Below are positions 40,470 through 49,392 of a stretch of DNA of 64,000 nt, piece by piece. Source of the DNA: Candidatus Lachnoclostridium avicola (GTDB taxonomy: Bacteria; Bacillota; Clostridia; Lachnospirales; Lachnospiraceae); assembly GCA_019114465.1 (NCBI GenBank), contig DXFM01000003.1:150025-214024 (forward strand), given 5' to 3'. Positions within the stretch are counted from its first letter, which is position 1; each line of letters starts with the position of its first letter. A program made the translations under genes and the position numbers. The notes below the pieces were generated by a model. The model saw only the letters and a program-made list of their open reading frames with translations. It was not told the origin of the DNA and made no database searches.

Positions 40470-41084
40470 ATGAGGAGAACGGCAGCAGCGGCTCTGGCCC
40501 TTGCCCTGGCAGCGGGAATTGCCGGCTGCGGAGGCAGGAGCGCCGGCGGCGAAGAATTTGCGCCGGTGGAAAACAGCGTGTATATTTCCGGAGACGGCAC
40601 GGTATCCAGCGCCTTTGTGGAGAATTACGAGAAAGATTACTATACGTCGGACTCCCTGAAAGCCTATCTGGAGGAGGCCATCGCCGGCCAGTACAGGGAT
40701 CTGGACGTGACTCTGGAGGAGTGCAGCGTGCAGGACGGCGTCATGAAAGCGGTATTCCGCTACGGAAGTCCGGAGGATCTGGTGAGTTTCCTCGCCGACC
40801 AGAAAAGCGGGGACCTGGACATTGAGGAATTCCAGGTGGAGACGGTGGAAGAAGGCATATCCGACGGCACCCTGTTCGGCGGCATGCTTGTGAGCGTTTC
40901 CGACGGAAAACAGGCGGATTTTCAGACCCTGTCCAGAGAGTCCGACGGATATCTGGTGACAGTGAAAGGCACCGCCGCCATCCAGGCGGAGGGAGAGATC
41001 CTGTACGTGTCTGAGGGAGTGGAGATGACGGACCAGACTGCCCGCGTGGCGGGGGGCCCGGCTTATCTGATCATAAAAAAATAG
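40470..41084 (+). CDS. Lipoprotein of unknown function
   Basis: Predicted lipoprotein of 204 residues. A basic N-terminus and Ala/Leu-rich segment end in the lipobox GIAGC (Cys about 20). The mature part is acidic, begins with a short Gly/Glu linker and has mixed alpha/beta character with no motif I recognise. AGGAGG precedes the ATG. It shares a promoter with glyS, which starts 28 bases after its stop. The Lachnospiraceae era-recO-glyS block often carries such a lineage-specific lipoprotein, but I cannot name a function. Confidence 0.7.
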   Translation: MRRTAAAALALALAAGIAGCGGRSAGGEEFAPVENSVYISGDGTVSSAFVENYEKDYYTSDSLKAYLEEAIAGQYRDLDVTLEECSVQDGVMKAVFRYGSPEDLVSFLADQKSGDLDIEEFQVETVEEGISDGTLFGGMLVSVSDGKQADFQTLSRESDGYLVTVKGTAAIQAEGEILYVSEGVEMTDQTARVAGGPAYLIIKK

Positions 41085-41112
41085 GAAGATAAAAAGAAAG
41101 AGGTAAGGACAG

Positions 41113-42501
41113 ATGGAAAAGACAATGGAAAAGATCGTAGCCCTGGCAAAGGGCAGAGGCTTCGTGTATCCCGGCTCTGAGATCTACGGAGGCCTGGCCA
41201 ATACCTGGGACTACGGCAACCTGGGCGTGGAGCTGAAGAACAATGTGAAAAAGGCGTGGTGGCAGAAGTTTATCACCGAGTGCCCCTACAACGTGGGCGT
41301 GGACTGCGCCATCCTGATGAATTCCCAGACCTGGGTGGCTTCCGGCCATCTGGGCGGCTTTTCCGACCCGCTTATGGACTGCAAGAACTGCAAGGAGCGC
41401 TTCCGCGCGGACAAGCTGATTGAGGATTACATGCAGGAGAAGGGAATCGTTCCGGAGAAATCCGTGGACGGCTGGAGCCAGGAGGAGATGAAGAAGTACA
41501 TCGATGACAACAACATCTGCTGCCCCAGCTGCGGCAAGCACGATTTCACCGATATCCGTCAGTTCAACCTGATGTTCAAGACCTTCCAGGGCGTGACGGA
41601 GGACGCGAAGAACACGGTGTATTTAAGACCGGAGACGGCTCAGGGCATTTTTGTCAACTTCAAGAATGTTCAGAGAACCTCCAGAAAGAAAGTTCCCTTC
41701 GGCATCGGCCAGATCGGAAAATCTTTCCGCAACGAGATCACTCCCGGAAACTTTACCTTCCGTACCAGAGAGTTCGAGCAGATGGAGCTGGAATTCTTCT
41801 GCAAGCCGGATACGGACCTGGAGTGGTTTGACTACTGGAAGCAGTTCTGCATCAGCTGGCTGAAGAACCTGGGACTGAAAGAAGAAGAGCTGCGGGTGCG
41901 TGACCATGAGAAGGAGGAGCTGAGCTTCTATAGCAAGGCCACCACCGACATTGAGTTCCTGTTCCCCTTCGGATGGGGCGAGCTGTGGGGCATCGCAGAC
42001 CGCACGGACTACGACCTGACTCAGCACCAGACCGTATCCGGACAGGATCTGACCTACTTTGACGACGAGACGAAGGAGAGATACATCCCCTACGTGATCG
42101 AGCCGTCCCTGGGCGCGGACCGCGTGACCCTGGCATTCCTCTGCTCTGCCTACGACGAGGAGGAGATCGGGGAGGGGGATGTGAGAACCGTTCTCCATTT
42201 CCATCCGGCCATCGCTCCCGTGAAGATCGGCGTGCTGCCCCTGTCCAAGAAACTGAACGAGGGAGCGGAGAAGATCTACAGCCAGCTGACCAAATATTAC
42301 AACTGCGAGTTCGACGACAGAGGAAATATCGGAAAGCGGTACAGAAGACAGGATGAGATCGGAACTCCCTTCTGCGTCACCTACGACTTTGAGTCTGAGA
42401 ACGACCACGCCGTGACCGTGCGCGACCGGGATACCATGGAGCAGGTTCGGGTGCCCATCGACGGGCTGAAGGCCTACTTTGAGGACAAATTCCGCTTCTA
42501 A
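41113..42501 (+). CDS. glyS: Glycyl-tRNA synthetase, single-chain homodimeric type
   Basis: Class II aminoacyl-tRNA synthetase charging tRNA-Gly; 462 residues, the homodimer type rather than the two-subunit form. It begins with the family signature [32 protein letters not shown] carries a zinc-like Cys pair, and motif 2 is [26 protein letters not shown] near 196-221. Motif 3 is within [15 protein letters not shown] near 332-346. A C-terminal anticodon-binding domain follows. The stop is followed within 3 bases by a dispersed repeat. Confidence 0.96.
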   Translation: MEKTMEKIVALAKGRGFVYPGSEIYGGLANTWDYGNLGVELKNNVKKAWWQKFITECPYNVGVDCAILMNSQTWVASGHLGGFSDPLMDCKNCKERFRADKLIEDYMQEKGIVPEKSVDGWSQEEMKKYIDDNNICCPSCGKHDFTDIRQFNLMFKTFQGVTEDAKNTVYLRPETAQGIFVNFKNVQRTSRKKVPFGIGQIGKSFRNEITPGNFTFRTREFEQMELEFFCKPDTDLEWFDYWKQFCISWLKNLGLKEEELRVRDHEKEELSFYSKATTDIEFLFPFGWGELWGIADRTDYDLTQHQTVSGQDLTYFDDETKERYIPYVIEPSLGADRVTLAFLCSAYDEEEIGEGDVRTVLHFHPAIAPVKIGVLPLSKKLNEGAEKIYSQLTKYYNCEFDDRGNIGKRYRRQDEIGTPFCVTYDFESENDHAVTVRDRDTMEQVRVPIDGLKAYFEDKFRF

Positions 42502-42503
42502 AC

Positions 42504-42553
42504 CGGATGGGGAAAGTCCCTTCCCCTATCCGATTCGCAATACCGCGGGCAGC
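42504..42553. repeat. Dispersed 50-bp intergenic repeat, copy 2 (after glyS)
   Basis: Matches 26240-26289 at 47 of 50 positions, including the inverted repeat GGATGGG / CCTATCC (one G-U). As in copy 1, it lies directly at the end of a + strand gene. Confidence 0.7.
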
Positions 42554-42573
42554 TCACAGCAGAGCGGTCCGCG

Positions 42574-42641
42574 GTCCGCTGCCCGGTAAATGCCCGCCCG
42601 TGCAGGCATGGCGGCCCCTTGCCGGACGTATCGCGAAAAAA
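42574..42641 (-). repeat. Dispersed structured intergenic repeat, copy 2 (inverted)
   Basis: Reverse complement of the element at 5251-5319. The block CCGCCATGCCTGCA and the TTTTTTCGCGA end are conserved. In this orientation it lies between glyS and the hemerythrin gene, next to the 50-bp repeat. Confidence 0.6.
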
Positions 42642-42643
42642 CA

Positions 42644-42667
42644 CCGGCCGGGATCCTTCCCGGCCGG
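42644..42667. terminator. GC-rich hairpin before the hemerythrin gene
   Basis: CCGGCCGGGA (42644-42653) pairs with TCCCGGCCGG (42658-42667) around TCCT. On the minus strand it is followed by GTGTTTTTT, so it terminates in that direction. It belongs to the repeat unit, like the hairpin at 5217. Confidence 0.6.
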
Positions 42668-42713
42668 ATTATCATACACGTCAAAGGATATTCACAGAAA
42701 GGATGGGATTACA

Positions 42714-43136
42714 ATGTACGTAACATTTGACGACACACTGGTAACAGGAAACGAGATGATCGACAGCCAGCACAAGGAGTGGATCGACCGGATCAATCAG
42801 CTGATGAAAAGCTGTGAGACGGACAAGGAGAAACAGGCTGCCATGAAGATGCTGGATTATATGGCTGATTACGCGGATTTCCATTTTGCCGCAGAGGAAA
42901 AGCTGCAGGAGGAGATCGGCTATCCGGGAATCGAGGAACATAAGAAGAAACATGAGGAGTTCCGCCGTACGGTGCAGGAGCTTCACGAGATGCTGGAGGA
43001 ACAGGAGGGACCGTCTGACGCGTTTGTGAAGGCGGTGGAAGAGAATGTGATGAAATGGCTCACCTTCCATATCCAGTCCTTTGACCGCTCTGTGGCGGAG
43101 TACAAATATATGAGAGACAACGCGGAGAGACTGTAA
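42714..43136 (+). CDS. Bacteriohemerythrin
   Basis: Cytosolic di-iron oxygen-binding protein of 140 residues. All ligands are visible: H20 (DSQHKEW), H57 and E61 (HFAAEE), H76 and H80 (HKKKH), H119 and D124 (HIQSFD). In anaerobes such proteins bind or scavenge oxygen or nitric oxide. ATG 42714 has GAAAGGAT upstream; the open frame extends further up through the repeat but without a plausible start. It is a single-gene unit between repeats and the ppdK promoter. Confidence 0.92.
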   Translation: MYVTFDDTLVTGNEMIDSQHKEWIDRINQLMKSCETDKEKQAAMKMLDYMADYADFHFAAEEKLQEEIGYPGIEEHKKKHEEFRRTVQELHEMLEEQEGPSDAFVKAVEENVMKWLTFHIQSFDRSVAEYKYMRDNAERL

Positions 43137-43174
43137 AACTTTCCCCCTCTATGGGAAAAATCTGAGAAAAACTC

Positions 43175-43202
43175 TTTACTAGAATGAAGTTTATGTTATA
43201 AT
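43175..43202 (+). promoter_or_regulatory. sigma-70 promoter TTTACT-N16-TATAAT for ppdK
   Basis: -35 TTTACT (43175-43180) and -10 TATAAT (43197-43202), 16-base spacing. The 119-base leader to the ppdK start contains GTGC-TTTCT-GCAC and no recognised riboswitch. Confidence 0.65.
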
Positions 43203-43321
43203 ATCTGTAGACCGTCCTGCCGGCCTTTTTGTTGTTGTGCTTTCTGCACAAAAGGGATAGACGGGATGGAAAGCAAGGGACTATAGTTTCAGTCTCAAAA
43301 ACACTAGGAGGAAGAAAGTTT

Positions 43322-45952
43322 ATGGCAAAGAAATGGGTTTATTTGTTCAGCGAAGGCAACGCCCAGATGAGAGAGCTGTTAGGCGGTAAGGGCGCAAACC
43401 TGGCTGAGATGACCAACCTGGGTCTGCCGGTTCCGCAGGGATTCACCATTACCACGGAAGCATGTACCCAGTATTATGAGGACGGAAGAACGATCAATGA
43501 CGAGATCATGGGCCAGATCATGGAGTACATCGGCAAGATGGAAGAGATCACCGGCAAGAAGTTCGGCGATAAGGAGAACCCCCTTCTGGTTTCCGTTCGT
43601 TCCGGCGCAAGAGCTTCCATGCCTGGTATGATGGATACAATCTTAAACCTTGGTCTGAACGAGGAAGTTGTTGGGGTTCTTTCCGAGAAATCCGGCAATC
43701 CCCGCTGGGCCTGGGACTGCTACAGAAGATTTATCCAGATGTATTCTGACGTAGTTATGGAGGTCGGCAAGAAGTATTTCGAAGAGCTGATCGACCAGAT
43801 GAAGGCAAAGAAGGGCGTTACTCAGGACGTAGAGCTGACCGCTGACGACTTAAAGGAGTTGGCTGGACAGTTCAAGGCTGAGTACAAGGAGAAGATCGGT
43901 TCTGACTTCCCGACGGATCCGAAGGAGCAGCTGATGGGCGCTATCAAGGCCGTATTCCGTTCCTGGGACAACCCCAGAGCAAACGTGTACCGCCGCGACA
44001 ACGATATCCCCTATTCCTGGGGTACCGCTGTAAACGTGCAGATGATGGCATTCGGAAACATGGGCGATGACTGCGGCACCGGCGTTGCATTTACCCGTGA
44101 CCCGGCTACCGGCGAGAACGGACTGTTCGGCGAGTTCCTGACCAATGCGCAGGGCGAGGACGTGGTTGCCGGCGTTCGTACTCCCATGCACATCTCTGAG
44201 ATGGAGGAGAAGTTCCCGGAGGCATTTGCGCAGTTCAAGGATGTGTGCAAGATTCTGGAGAGCCATTACAGAGATATGCAGGATATGGAGTTTACCGTTG
44301 AGCACGGTAAGCTGTACATGCTGCAGACCCGTAACGGAAAGAGAACGGCAAAGGCTGCTTTAAAGATTGCCTGCGATCTGGTAGATGAGGGAATGAGAAC
44401 GGAAAAAGAGGCAGTTGCCATGATCGATCCGAGAAACCTGGATTCCCTGCTTCATCCCCAGTTTGACGCTGCTGCTCTGAAGAAGGCTGTTCCCATGGCA
44501 AAGGCACTGGGAGCATCTCCGGGAGCTGCCTGCGGCAAGATCGTGTTTACTGCTGACGATGCAGTAGAGTGGGCTGCGAGAGGCGAGAAGGTTGTTCTGG
44601 TTCGTCTGGAGACCTCTCCTGAGGATATTACCGGTATGAAGTCTTCTCAGGGTATCCTGACTGTCCGCGGCGGTATGACCTCCCACGCAGCTGTAGTTGC
44701 CCGTGGTATGGGTACCTGCTGTGTATCCGGATGCGGAGACATCGTTATGGATGAGGAGAACAAGAAGTTCACCATCCACGGCAAGGAGTTCCACGAGGGA
44801 GATTACATTTCTCTGGACGGCTCCACCGGAAACATTTACGACGGAATCATCCCGACGGTAGACGCTACCATCGCAGGTGAGTTCGGACGTATCATGGCAT
44901 GGGCTGACAAGTACAGAAAGCTGAAAGTCCGCACCAACGCTGATACTCCTGCAGACGCGAAGAAAGCCCGCGAGCTGGGAGCTGAGGGTATCGGACTCTG
45001 CCGTACCGAGCATATGTTCTTTGAGGGCAACAGAATTGACGCGTTCCGCGAGATGATCTGTGCTGAGACTGAGGAAGAGAGAGAGGCCGCTCTGGACAAG
45101 ATCCTTCCGGAGCAGCAGGGAGACTTCGAGAAGCTGTACGAGGCTCTTGAGGGCAATCCTGTAACTATCCGTTTCCTGGATCCGCCTCTGCATGAGTTCG
45201 TTCCCACCGAGGAAGAGGACATCAAGAAGCTGGCAGATGCTCAGGGCAAGACCGTTGAGCAGATCAAGGCGATCATCGACGGACTGCATGAGTTCAACCC
45301 GATGATGGGTCATCGTGGATGCCGTCTGGCAGTGACCTATCCGGAGATCGCTAAGATGCAGACCAAGGCTGTTATCCGCGCCGCTATCAACGTGAAGAAA
45401 GCTCATCCCGACTGGAAGGTAGAGCCGGAGATCATGATCCCGTTAGTAGGCGATGTGAAAGAGCTGAAGTACGTGAAGAAGTTCGTAGTTGAGACTGCTG
45501 ACGCTGAGATCGCAGCTGCCGGAATCGATCTGAAGTATGAAGTTGGTACCATGATCGAGCTGCCGAGAGCCTGCGTGACCGCAGACAAGATCGCTACTGA
45601 GGCTGACTTCTTCTGCTTCGGTACCAACGATCTGACCCAGATGACCTACGGATTTTCCCGTGACGACGCTGGTAAGTTCTTAAATGCTTACTATGATGCG
45701 AAGATCCTGGAGAACGATCCGTTCGCTAAGCTGGATCAGGAAGGCGTTGGCCAGCTGATGAAGATGGCTATTGAGAAGGGCAAGCCCGTAAATCCGAATC
45801 TGCACGTAGGTATCTGCGGCGAGCACGGCGGAGATCCGTCTTCCGTAGAGTTCTGCCACAAGATCGGTCTGGACTATGTGTCCTGCTCACCGTTCCGTGT
45901 GCCGATCGCAAGACTGGCTGCTGCTCAGGCTGCACTGGCTGATGAGAACTAA
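43322..45952 (+). CDS. ppdK: Pyruvate, phosphate dikinase
   Basis: Cytosolic enzyme interconverting pyruvate + ATP + Pi and phosphoenolpyruvate + AMP + PPi, often used glycolytically in anaerobes; 876 residues. The N-terminal nucleotide-binding domain has LGGKGANLAEM and SVRSGARASMPGMMDT. The swivelling domain has the phospho-carrier His in GGMTSHAAVVARGMG near 455. The C-terminal PEP/pyruvate barrel ends with GICGEHGGDPSSVEF and CSPFRVPIARLAAAQA. ATG 43322 follows AGGAGG. Codon choice (many GTT, GCT, CGT, GGT) differs from its neighbours and suggests high expression. Confidence 0.97.
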   Translation: MAKKWVYLFSEGNAQMRELLGGKGANLAEMTNLGLPVPQGFTITTEACTQYYEDGRTINDEIMGQIMEYIGKMEEITGKKFGDKENPLLVSVRSGARASMPGMMDTILNLGLNEEVVGVLSEKSGNPRWAWDCYRRFIQMYSDVVMEVGKKYFEELIDQMKAKKGVTQDVELTADDLKELAGQFKAEYKEKIGSDFPTDPKEQLMGAIKAVFRSWDNPRANVYRRDNDIPYSWGTAVNVQMMAFGNMGDDCGTGVAFTRDPATGENGLFGEFLTNAQGEDVVAGVRTPMHISEMEEKFPEAFAQFKDVCKILESHYRDMQDMEFTVEHGKLYMLQTRNGKRTAKAALKIACDLVDEGMRTEKEAVAMIDPRNLDSLLHPQFDAAALKKAVPMAKALGASPGAACGKIVFTADDAVEWAARGEKVVLVRLETSPEDITGMKSSQGILTVRGGMTSHAAVVARGMGTCCVSGCGDIVMDEENKKFTIHGKEFHEGDYISLDGSTGNIYDGIIPTVDATIAGEFGRIMAWADKYRKLKVRTNADTPADAKKARELGAEGIGLCRTEHMFFEGNRIDAFREMICAETEEEREAALDKILPEQQGDFEKLYEALEGNPVTIRFLDPPLHEFVPTEEEDIKKLADAQGKTVEQIKAIIDGLHEFNPMMGHRGCRLAVTYPEIAKMQTKAVIRAAINVKKAHPDWKVEPEIMIPLVGDVKELKYVKKFVVETADAEIAAAGIDLKYEVGTMIELPRACVTADKIATEADFFCFGTNDLTQMTYGFSRDDAGKFLNAYYDAKILENDPFAKLDQEGVGQLMKMAIEKGKPVNPNLHVGICGEHGGDPSSVEFCHKIGLDYVSCSPFRVPIARLAAAQAALADEN

Positions 45953-45970
45953 TCCATAGATATTAAGAGA

Positions 45971-46004
45971 GTCCCGCTGCTGAGAATTCAGCGCGGGACT
46001 TTTT
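45971..46004 (+). terminator. Rho-independent terminator after ppdK
   Basis: GTCCCGC-TGCTGA pairs with TCAGC-GCGGGAC (one bulge) and is followed by TTTTTA. Confidence 0.85.
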
Positions 46005-46031
46005 AGTTTTCAAGAATATCGGAGAACAGAG

Positions 46032-47030
46032 ATGACAGTAAGGGAAGCGTATCGGATATTAGGTCTTGCCCCGGGGGCGGGGGAGAAGGAGATCAAAAAG
46101 AGGTACCGGCAGCTGATGATGGAGATCCATCCGGACGCCGGAAAATTCCGGGAAGGGGAGAGCACCGGGGCAGCTCAGGAGATCAACGGGGCCTATTCTG
46201 TGCTGAAGAAACGGTTCGGAAACCGGACCGGAGAAGGGGAAGCCGGGGCTGGAGGCGGCCGTGCCGGCGGCAGAAAGGGTCGTCCCCCATGGGACGCTCC
46301 CGTCAATGAACATGCCTACCGGGCCAGGGAGATTCTTCACTACGCAGAGGACCGGGAGGGGAATATTCTGGGCAGCTTTTCCGTGGCCAGAGGCAAGTTC
46401 CTGTGGAAGACGGAGGAGGATTTTTCGCTGTTCCTGCTGAGTATCTACCGGTGCGGAAAAGAGCTGCTGGATGAGCTGGACGCTTTCAGGAAAGTCCGGA
46501 GAGAGCCGGCTTTCCGGCAGCAGATCCAGGCGGAGCTTACCTATCTGCTGGCCCAGCAGTTTATGGACGGGCTGGGGCTGTTAAGAGAGCTGGCAAGAAT
46601 GGAGCGGAAGGCAGAGCGGGATTCGGAGAAGGGAAACGATGGGGGGAAGGGGAAGGATCCGGAGGTATTTTACCTGGCTGCCATGGCGGAGCTGGGGGCA
46701 GGCGTGAAGCCGGTGCCTCCCGGGGCGGCCCTGTATCCGGCCCGGCTGAAGGGTCACCGGCTGTATCTGAAAGACGGGGAAGGCCGGGAGATGGGATATC
46801 TTTCCTTCCCGGATGACAGGCTTTACTATGTGGTGATTCCCCTGTTTGAGCAGAGACGGGTGCAGGTGAAGATCCGGGCCGCGGAAAAAAAGCCCTCCGG
46901 ATCAGGGAGGGCAAAGAAGGCATACCAGCATCTGCATTTGTGGATCCGGATTCCGGAGGGAGAGGTCTGCCGGCCGCCGGAGAGCCTGAATCTGCAGATT
47001 GAGAATCTCCTCCAGAGATACAGGGGATGA
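46032..47030 (+). CDS. J-domain protein of unknown partner
   Basis: Cytosolic protein of 332 residues with an N-terminal J domain (about 3-60, REAYRILGLAPGAGEKEIKKRYRQL; HPD at 33-35) that would stimulate a DnaK ATPase. A Gly-rich linker (about 70-90) leads to a C-terminal region without the DnaJ zinc finger or substrate domain. That region is rich in Lys/Glu/Arg and has no motif I recognise. It is not the housekeeping dnaJ. Start ATG 46032. It is convergent with the chromate transporter genes. Confidence 0.8.
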   Translation: MTVREAYRILGLAPGAGEKEIKKRYRQLMMEIHPDAGKFREGESTGAAQEINGAYSVLKKRFGNRTGEGEAGAGGGRAGGRKGRPPWDAPVNEHAYRAREILHYAEDREGNILGSFSVARGKFLWKTEEDFSLFLLSIYRCGKELLDELDAFRKVRREPAFRQQIQAELTYLLAQQFMDGLGLLRELARMERKAERDSEKGNDGGKGKDPEVFYLAAMAELGAGVKPVPPGAALYPARLKGHRLYLKDGEGREMGYLSFPDDRLYYVVIPLFEQRRVQVKIRAAEKKPSGSGRAKKAYQHLHLWIRIPEGEVCRPPESLNLQIENLLQRYRG

Positions 47031-47067
47031 CGGAGGTGTGACCTGGATTTTCCGGCGGCCGCCTCCC

Positions 47068-47637
47068 TCAGATCATTCCCAGGATCCAGTAGACGGCGCC
47101 GCCGATGATTCCGCTGGATAAAATGGCCTGGATGGGTCCCAGCTTCTTTTTTTGAAGGAGGACAAAGAGGATCAGGGAGAGGACCACCGCCACCCAGTTG
47201 GTATTTTCCAGGGCGGCGTTTGCCAGCCCCTCCCACCAGGCGGTTCCCACCAGACGGACGGCAGCGGCGATGATCATGGCCACCACAGCCGGCCTCAGCC
47301 CCTGGAGAACGCCCTGCACGCCTTCCAGGCTGCGGTATTTTTCATAAAACCAGGACAGGATGAGAACGATGACCATGGCCGGGAGGATGTAGGAAAAAGT
47401 GGCGGTCAGAGTTCCCAGAACTCCGGCGGTTCTGGTGCCCACAAAGGATGCGATGTTGATGCCCAGAGGTCCGGGGGTCATCTCAGCGATGGAGATGATG
47501 TCCGTGTACTCCCAGTCTGTGAGCCATTGCTGTTCCGCCACCACCCGGCTCCGGATCAGCTCCATGGAGGCGTAGCCGCCGCCGAAGCTGAAGAGACCAA
47601 GAAGGAAAAATGTCTTAAAAAGCTGATAAATGATCAT
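47068..47637 (-). CDS. Chromate transporter family subunit (second half)
   Basis: Membrane protein of 189 residues, one half of a split ChrA-type (CHR family) anion transporter. It carries the family start FLLGLFSFGGGYASMELIRSRVV (about 11-33) and the EMTPGPLGINIASFVG motif near 52-67, then about four hydrophobic segments. It overlaps its partner by 4 bases and is translated after it. The pair would form a heterodimer. Chromate export is the family name; in anaerobes the natural anion may be sulfate-like or unknown. Confidence 0.85.
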   Translation of the reverse strand: MIIYQLFKTFFLLGLFSFGGGYASMELIRSRVVAEQQWLTDWEYTDIISIAEMTPGPLGINIASFVGTRTAGVLGTLTATFSYILPAMVIVLILSWFYEKYRSLEGVQGVLQGLRPAVVAMIIAAAVRLVGTAWWEGLANAALENTNWVAVVLSLILFVLLQKKKLGPIQAILSSGIIGGAVYWILGMI

Positions 47638-48239
47638 TTGAGGCTACCGTCCTTTCCTGCTTTTTTCTGCTTTATGGAGATCCAGGTATGGATGCCGCCG
47701 ATCACGCCGCAGACCAGAAGCACCAGTATGATGTCCGCGTCAAAGACCAGCACCGCCACGGCGGCAGCGATGAGCATAATCCAGGTGAGGCGGGAAGCGC
47801 CGGTGACCACACTCTGGGTCATGGTGACGGACACGTTCAACATGACGGCGGCCACGCCGGCCTGCATGCCCCGGAGCACTACGCTCACCACCGGATTGGA
47901 GCGGAACTGGGTGTAGAACAGGGAGATAACGCTCAGGATGATCATGGGGGGCAGCACCGTTCCCACCGCGGTGATGACAGCGCCCAGAGGACCGCAGATG
48001 CGGTAGCCGATCATGATGGAGGTGTTGACCGCCATGACGCCTGGGCAGGACTGGGCGATGGCGGTCAGGTCCATCACTTCGTCCTGGTCGATCCAGCCCA
48101 GCTCCTCCACAAATTTTTTCTGCAGGAGGGAAATGATGACCATTCCTCCTCCGAAGGTGCAGGCGCTGATGATAAAGCAGGTTTTGAACAGCGTCCACAG
48201 TCTGCCTTTGTTCTTCACAAGTCTGATGGATGTTTCCAT
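47634..48239 (-). CDS. Chromate transporter family subunit (first half)
   Basis: Membrane protein of 201 residues, homologous to the downstream half: ISACTFGGGMVIISLLQKKFVEELGW (about 24-49) and AQSCPGVMAVNTSIMIGYRI near 62-81 are the paired CHR motifs. It is first in the minus-strand operon and divergent from a LysR gene. A stretch TGGATTTATGGAA-type leader holds the ribosome binding site. The PGVMAVN and PGPLGIN motifs of the two halves are equivalent positions. Confidence 0.85.
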   Translation of the reverse strand: METSIRLVKNKGRLWTLFKTCFIISACTFGGGMVIISLLQKKFVEELGWIDQDEVMDLTAIAQSCPGVMAVNTSIMIGYRICGPLGAVITAVGTVLPPMIILSVISLFYTQFRSNPVVSVVLRGMQAGVAAVMLNVSVTMTQSVVTGASRLTWIMLIAAAVAVLVFDADIILVLLVCGVIGGIHTWISIKQKKAGKDGSLK

Positions 48240-48289
48240 AAATCCAGGTATCTCCTTTCTTTTCCATTATCCGGATCTCTTCGGCCGGA

Positions 48290-48318
48290 TTGAATATTTT
48301 TAGCGATGGTTTTATAAT
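48290..48318 (+). promoter_or_regulatory. sigma-70 promoter TTGAAT-N17-TATAAT for the LysR gene
   Basis: -35 TTGAAT (48290-48295) and -10 TATAAT (48313-48318) in the 128-base spacer between the divergent LysR and chromate transporter genes. The opposite promoter could not be placed with confidence. Confidence 0.7.
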
Positions 48319-48367
48319 AAATTGAAATGGCGGTCCTCAGGATCGGCCGTGAAAAGGGGGAAGGGCG

Positions 48368-49273
48368 ATGAAGCTGACTCAGCTGAAATATTTTCAGGCC
48401 ATCTGCAAATACGGAAATCTCACCCGGGCGTCCAGAGAACTGCACATTTCCCAGTCCAGCCTGTCAGGCATCATTAAGGAGCTGGAAGAAGAGTTCGGCG
48501 TGCTCCTGTTTTACCGTCTGAGCAGAGGGCTGGTGCTCACCAAGGAGGGAGAGTTCTTTCTCCAGGAGATCACAGGCCTGCTGGATCATGCGGATCAGGT
48601 GACAGAGCACATGAGGGAGCTGAAAGATACGGATCAGGTGGTGACACTGGGAGTGCCGCCCATGCTCAGCGTTCTGTTTTTTCCCCGTCTGCTGGCCCTG
48701 TTTCAGAAGGAATTCCCAGGAGCCAGGCTGGAGCTTGCCGAGGGCGGAAGTCTGGCCAATGAGGCGGAGGTGGCGGATGGCAGTCTGGATGCCGCCATGA
48801 TCTCCTGTGAGGCGGGAAATCCGCCGGAATCCGCCCACTGGGTTCTATGTACCCTGAACATATGCTTTTATGTCAATGCCGCGGATCCTCTGGCAAAACG
48901 AAAGTCTCTGCGCATGGCGGATACGGCGGGAACGCCCCTGGCCCTGCTGGGGGAGGATTCTTTTCTCACCAGCTGTGTGGACCGAAACTACCAGGCCCTG
49001 GGCAAAAAGCCCAACGTGGTGCTGAACACCAACCAGCTGGCCGCAGTCAGCCAGATCATCCGCGGCGGGACGGCGGCGTCCTTCCTCTTTGAAAATGTAT
49101 TGCCTCCGGAATCGGATGTGGCAGTTCTTTCGGTGGAGGATCTGCCGCCGGTGCAGGTCTGTCTGATCTGGAACGAGGGGAGAAAGCTCTCTCCCTGCGC
49201 CGTCCAGTTTATCCAGATGGTGAAATCCGCCGGCAGTGCCCTGACCTCCGGTCTTTCCACAGGTTTATTGTAA
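48368..49273 (+). CDS. LysR family regulator, likely of the chromate transporter pair
   Basis: LysR-type transcription factor of 301 residues. The N-terminal helix-turn-helix is LTQLKYFQAICKYGNLTRASRELHISQSSLSGIIKELEEEFG (about residues 3-43; recognition helix QSSLSGIIKELE). A periplasmic-binding-protein-like effector domain runs from ~90 to the end. Divergent orientation to the ChrA halves points to them as its target. The effector is unknown. Confidence 0.88.
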   Translation: MKLTQLKYFQAICKYGNLTRASRELHISQSSLSGIIKELEEEFGVLLFYRLSRGLVLTKEGEFFLQEITGLLDHADQVTEHMRELKDTDQVVTLGVPPMLSVLFFPRLLALFQKEFPGARLELAEGGSLANEAEVADGSLDAAMISCEAGNPPESAHWVLCTLNICFYVNAADPLAKRKSLRMADTAGTPLALLGEDSFLTSCVDRNYQALGKKPNVVLNTNQLAAVSQIIRGGTAASFLFENVLPPESDVAVLSVEDLPPVQVCLIWNEGRKLSPCAVQFIQMVKSAGSALTSGLSTGLL

Positions 49274-49342
49274 GGCGGAACCGGGGAAAAATCCAATAGG
49301 AAAATCAGAAGGATCCTTCGGAAAAAACGAAGACAGAAAGAA

Positions 49343-49369
49343 GAGGAGACCCGCCCCGCGGATCTCCTC
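49343..49369. terminator. Bidirectional terminator between convergent genes
   Basis: GAGGAGACCCGC pairs with GCGGATCTCCTC around a CCC loop, one mismatch. It lies between the LysR gene (+) and the SAF-domain gene (-). Confidence 0.6.
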
Positions 49370-49392
49370 TCACGTTCTCTGACAGTATGAAA

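Noticed and set aside
42507..42713. Coding extension upstream of hemerythrin
   Set aside because: The segment is made of two dispersed repeats and a terminator; the open frame is chance from high GC.
44360..45406. 348-residue open frame on the minus strand inside ppdK
   Set aside because: Shadow of ppdK, caused by its codon bias; no independent support.
47152..48293. Plus-strand open frames across the chromate transporter genes
   Set aside because: His/Asp/Gly-rich shadows of the minus-strand membrane proteins.
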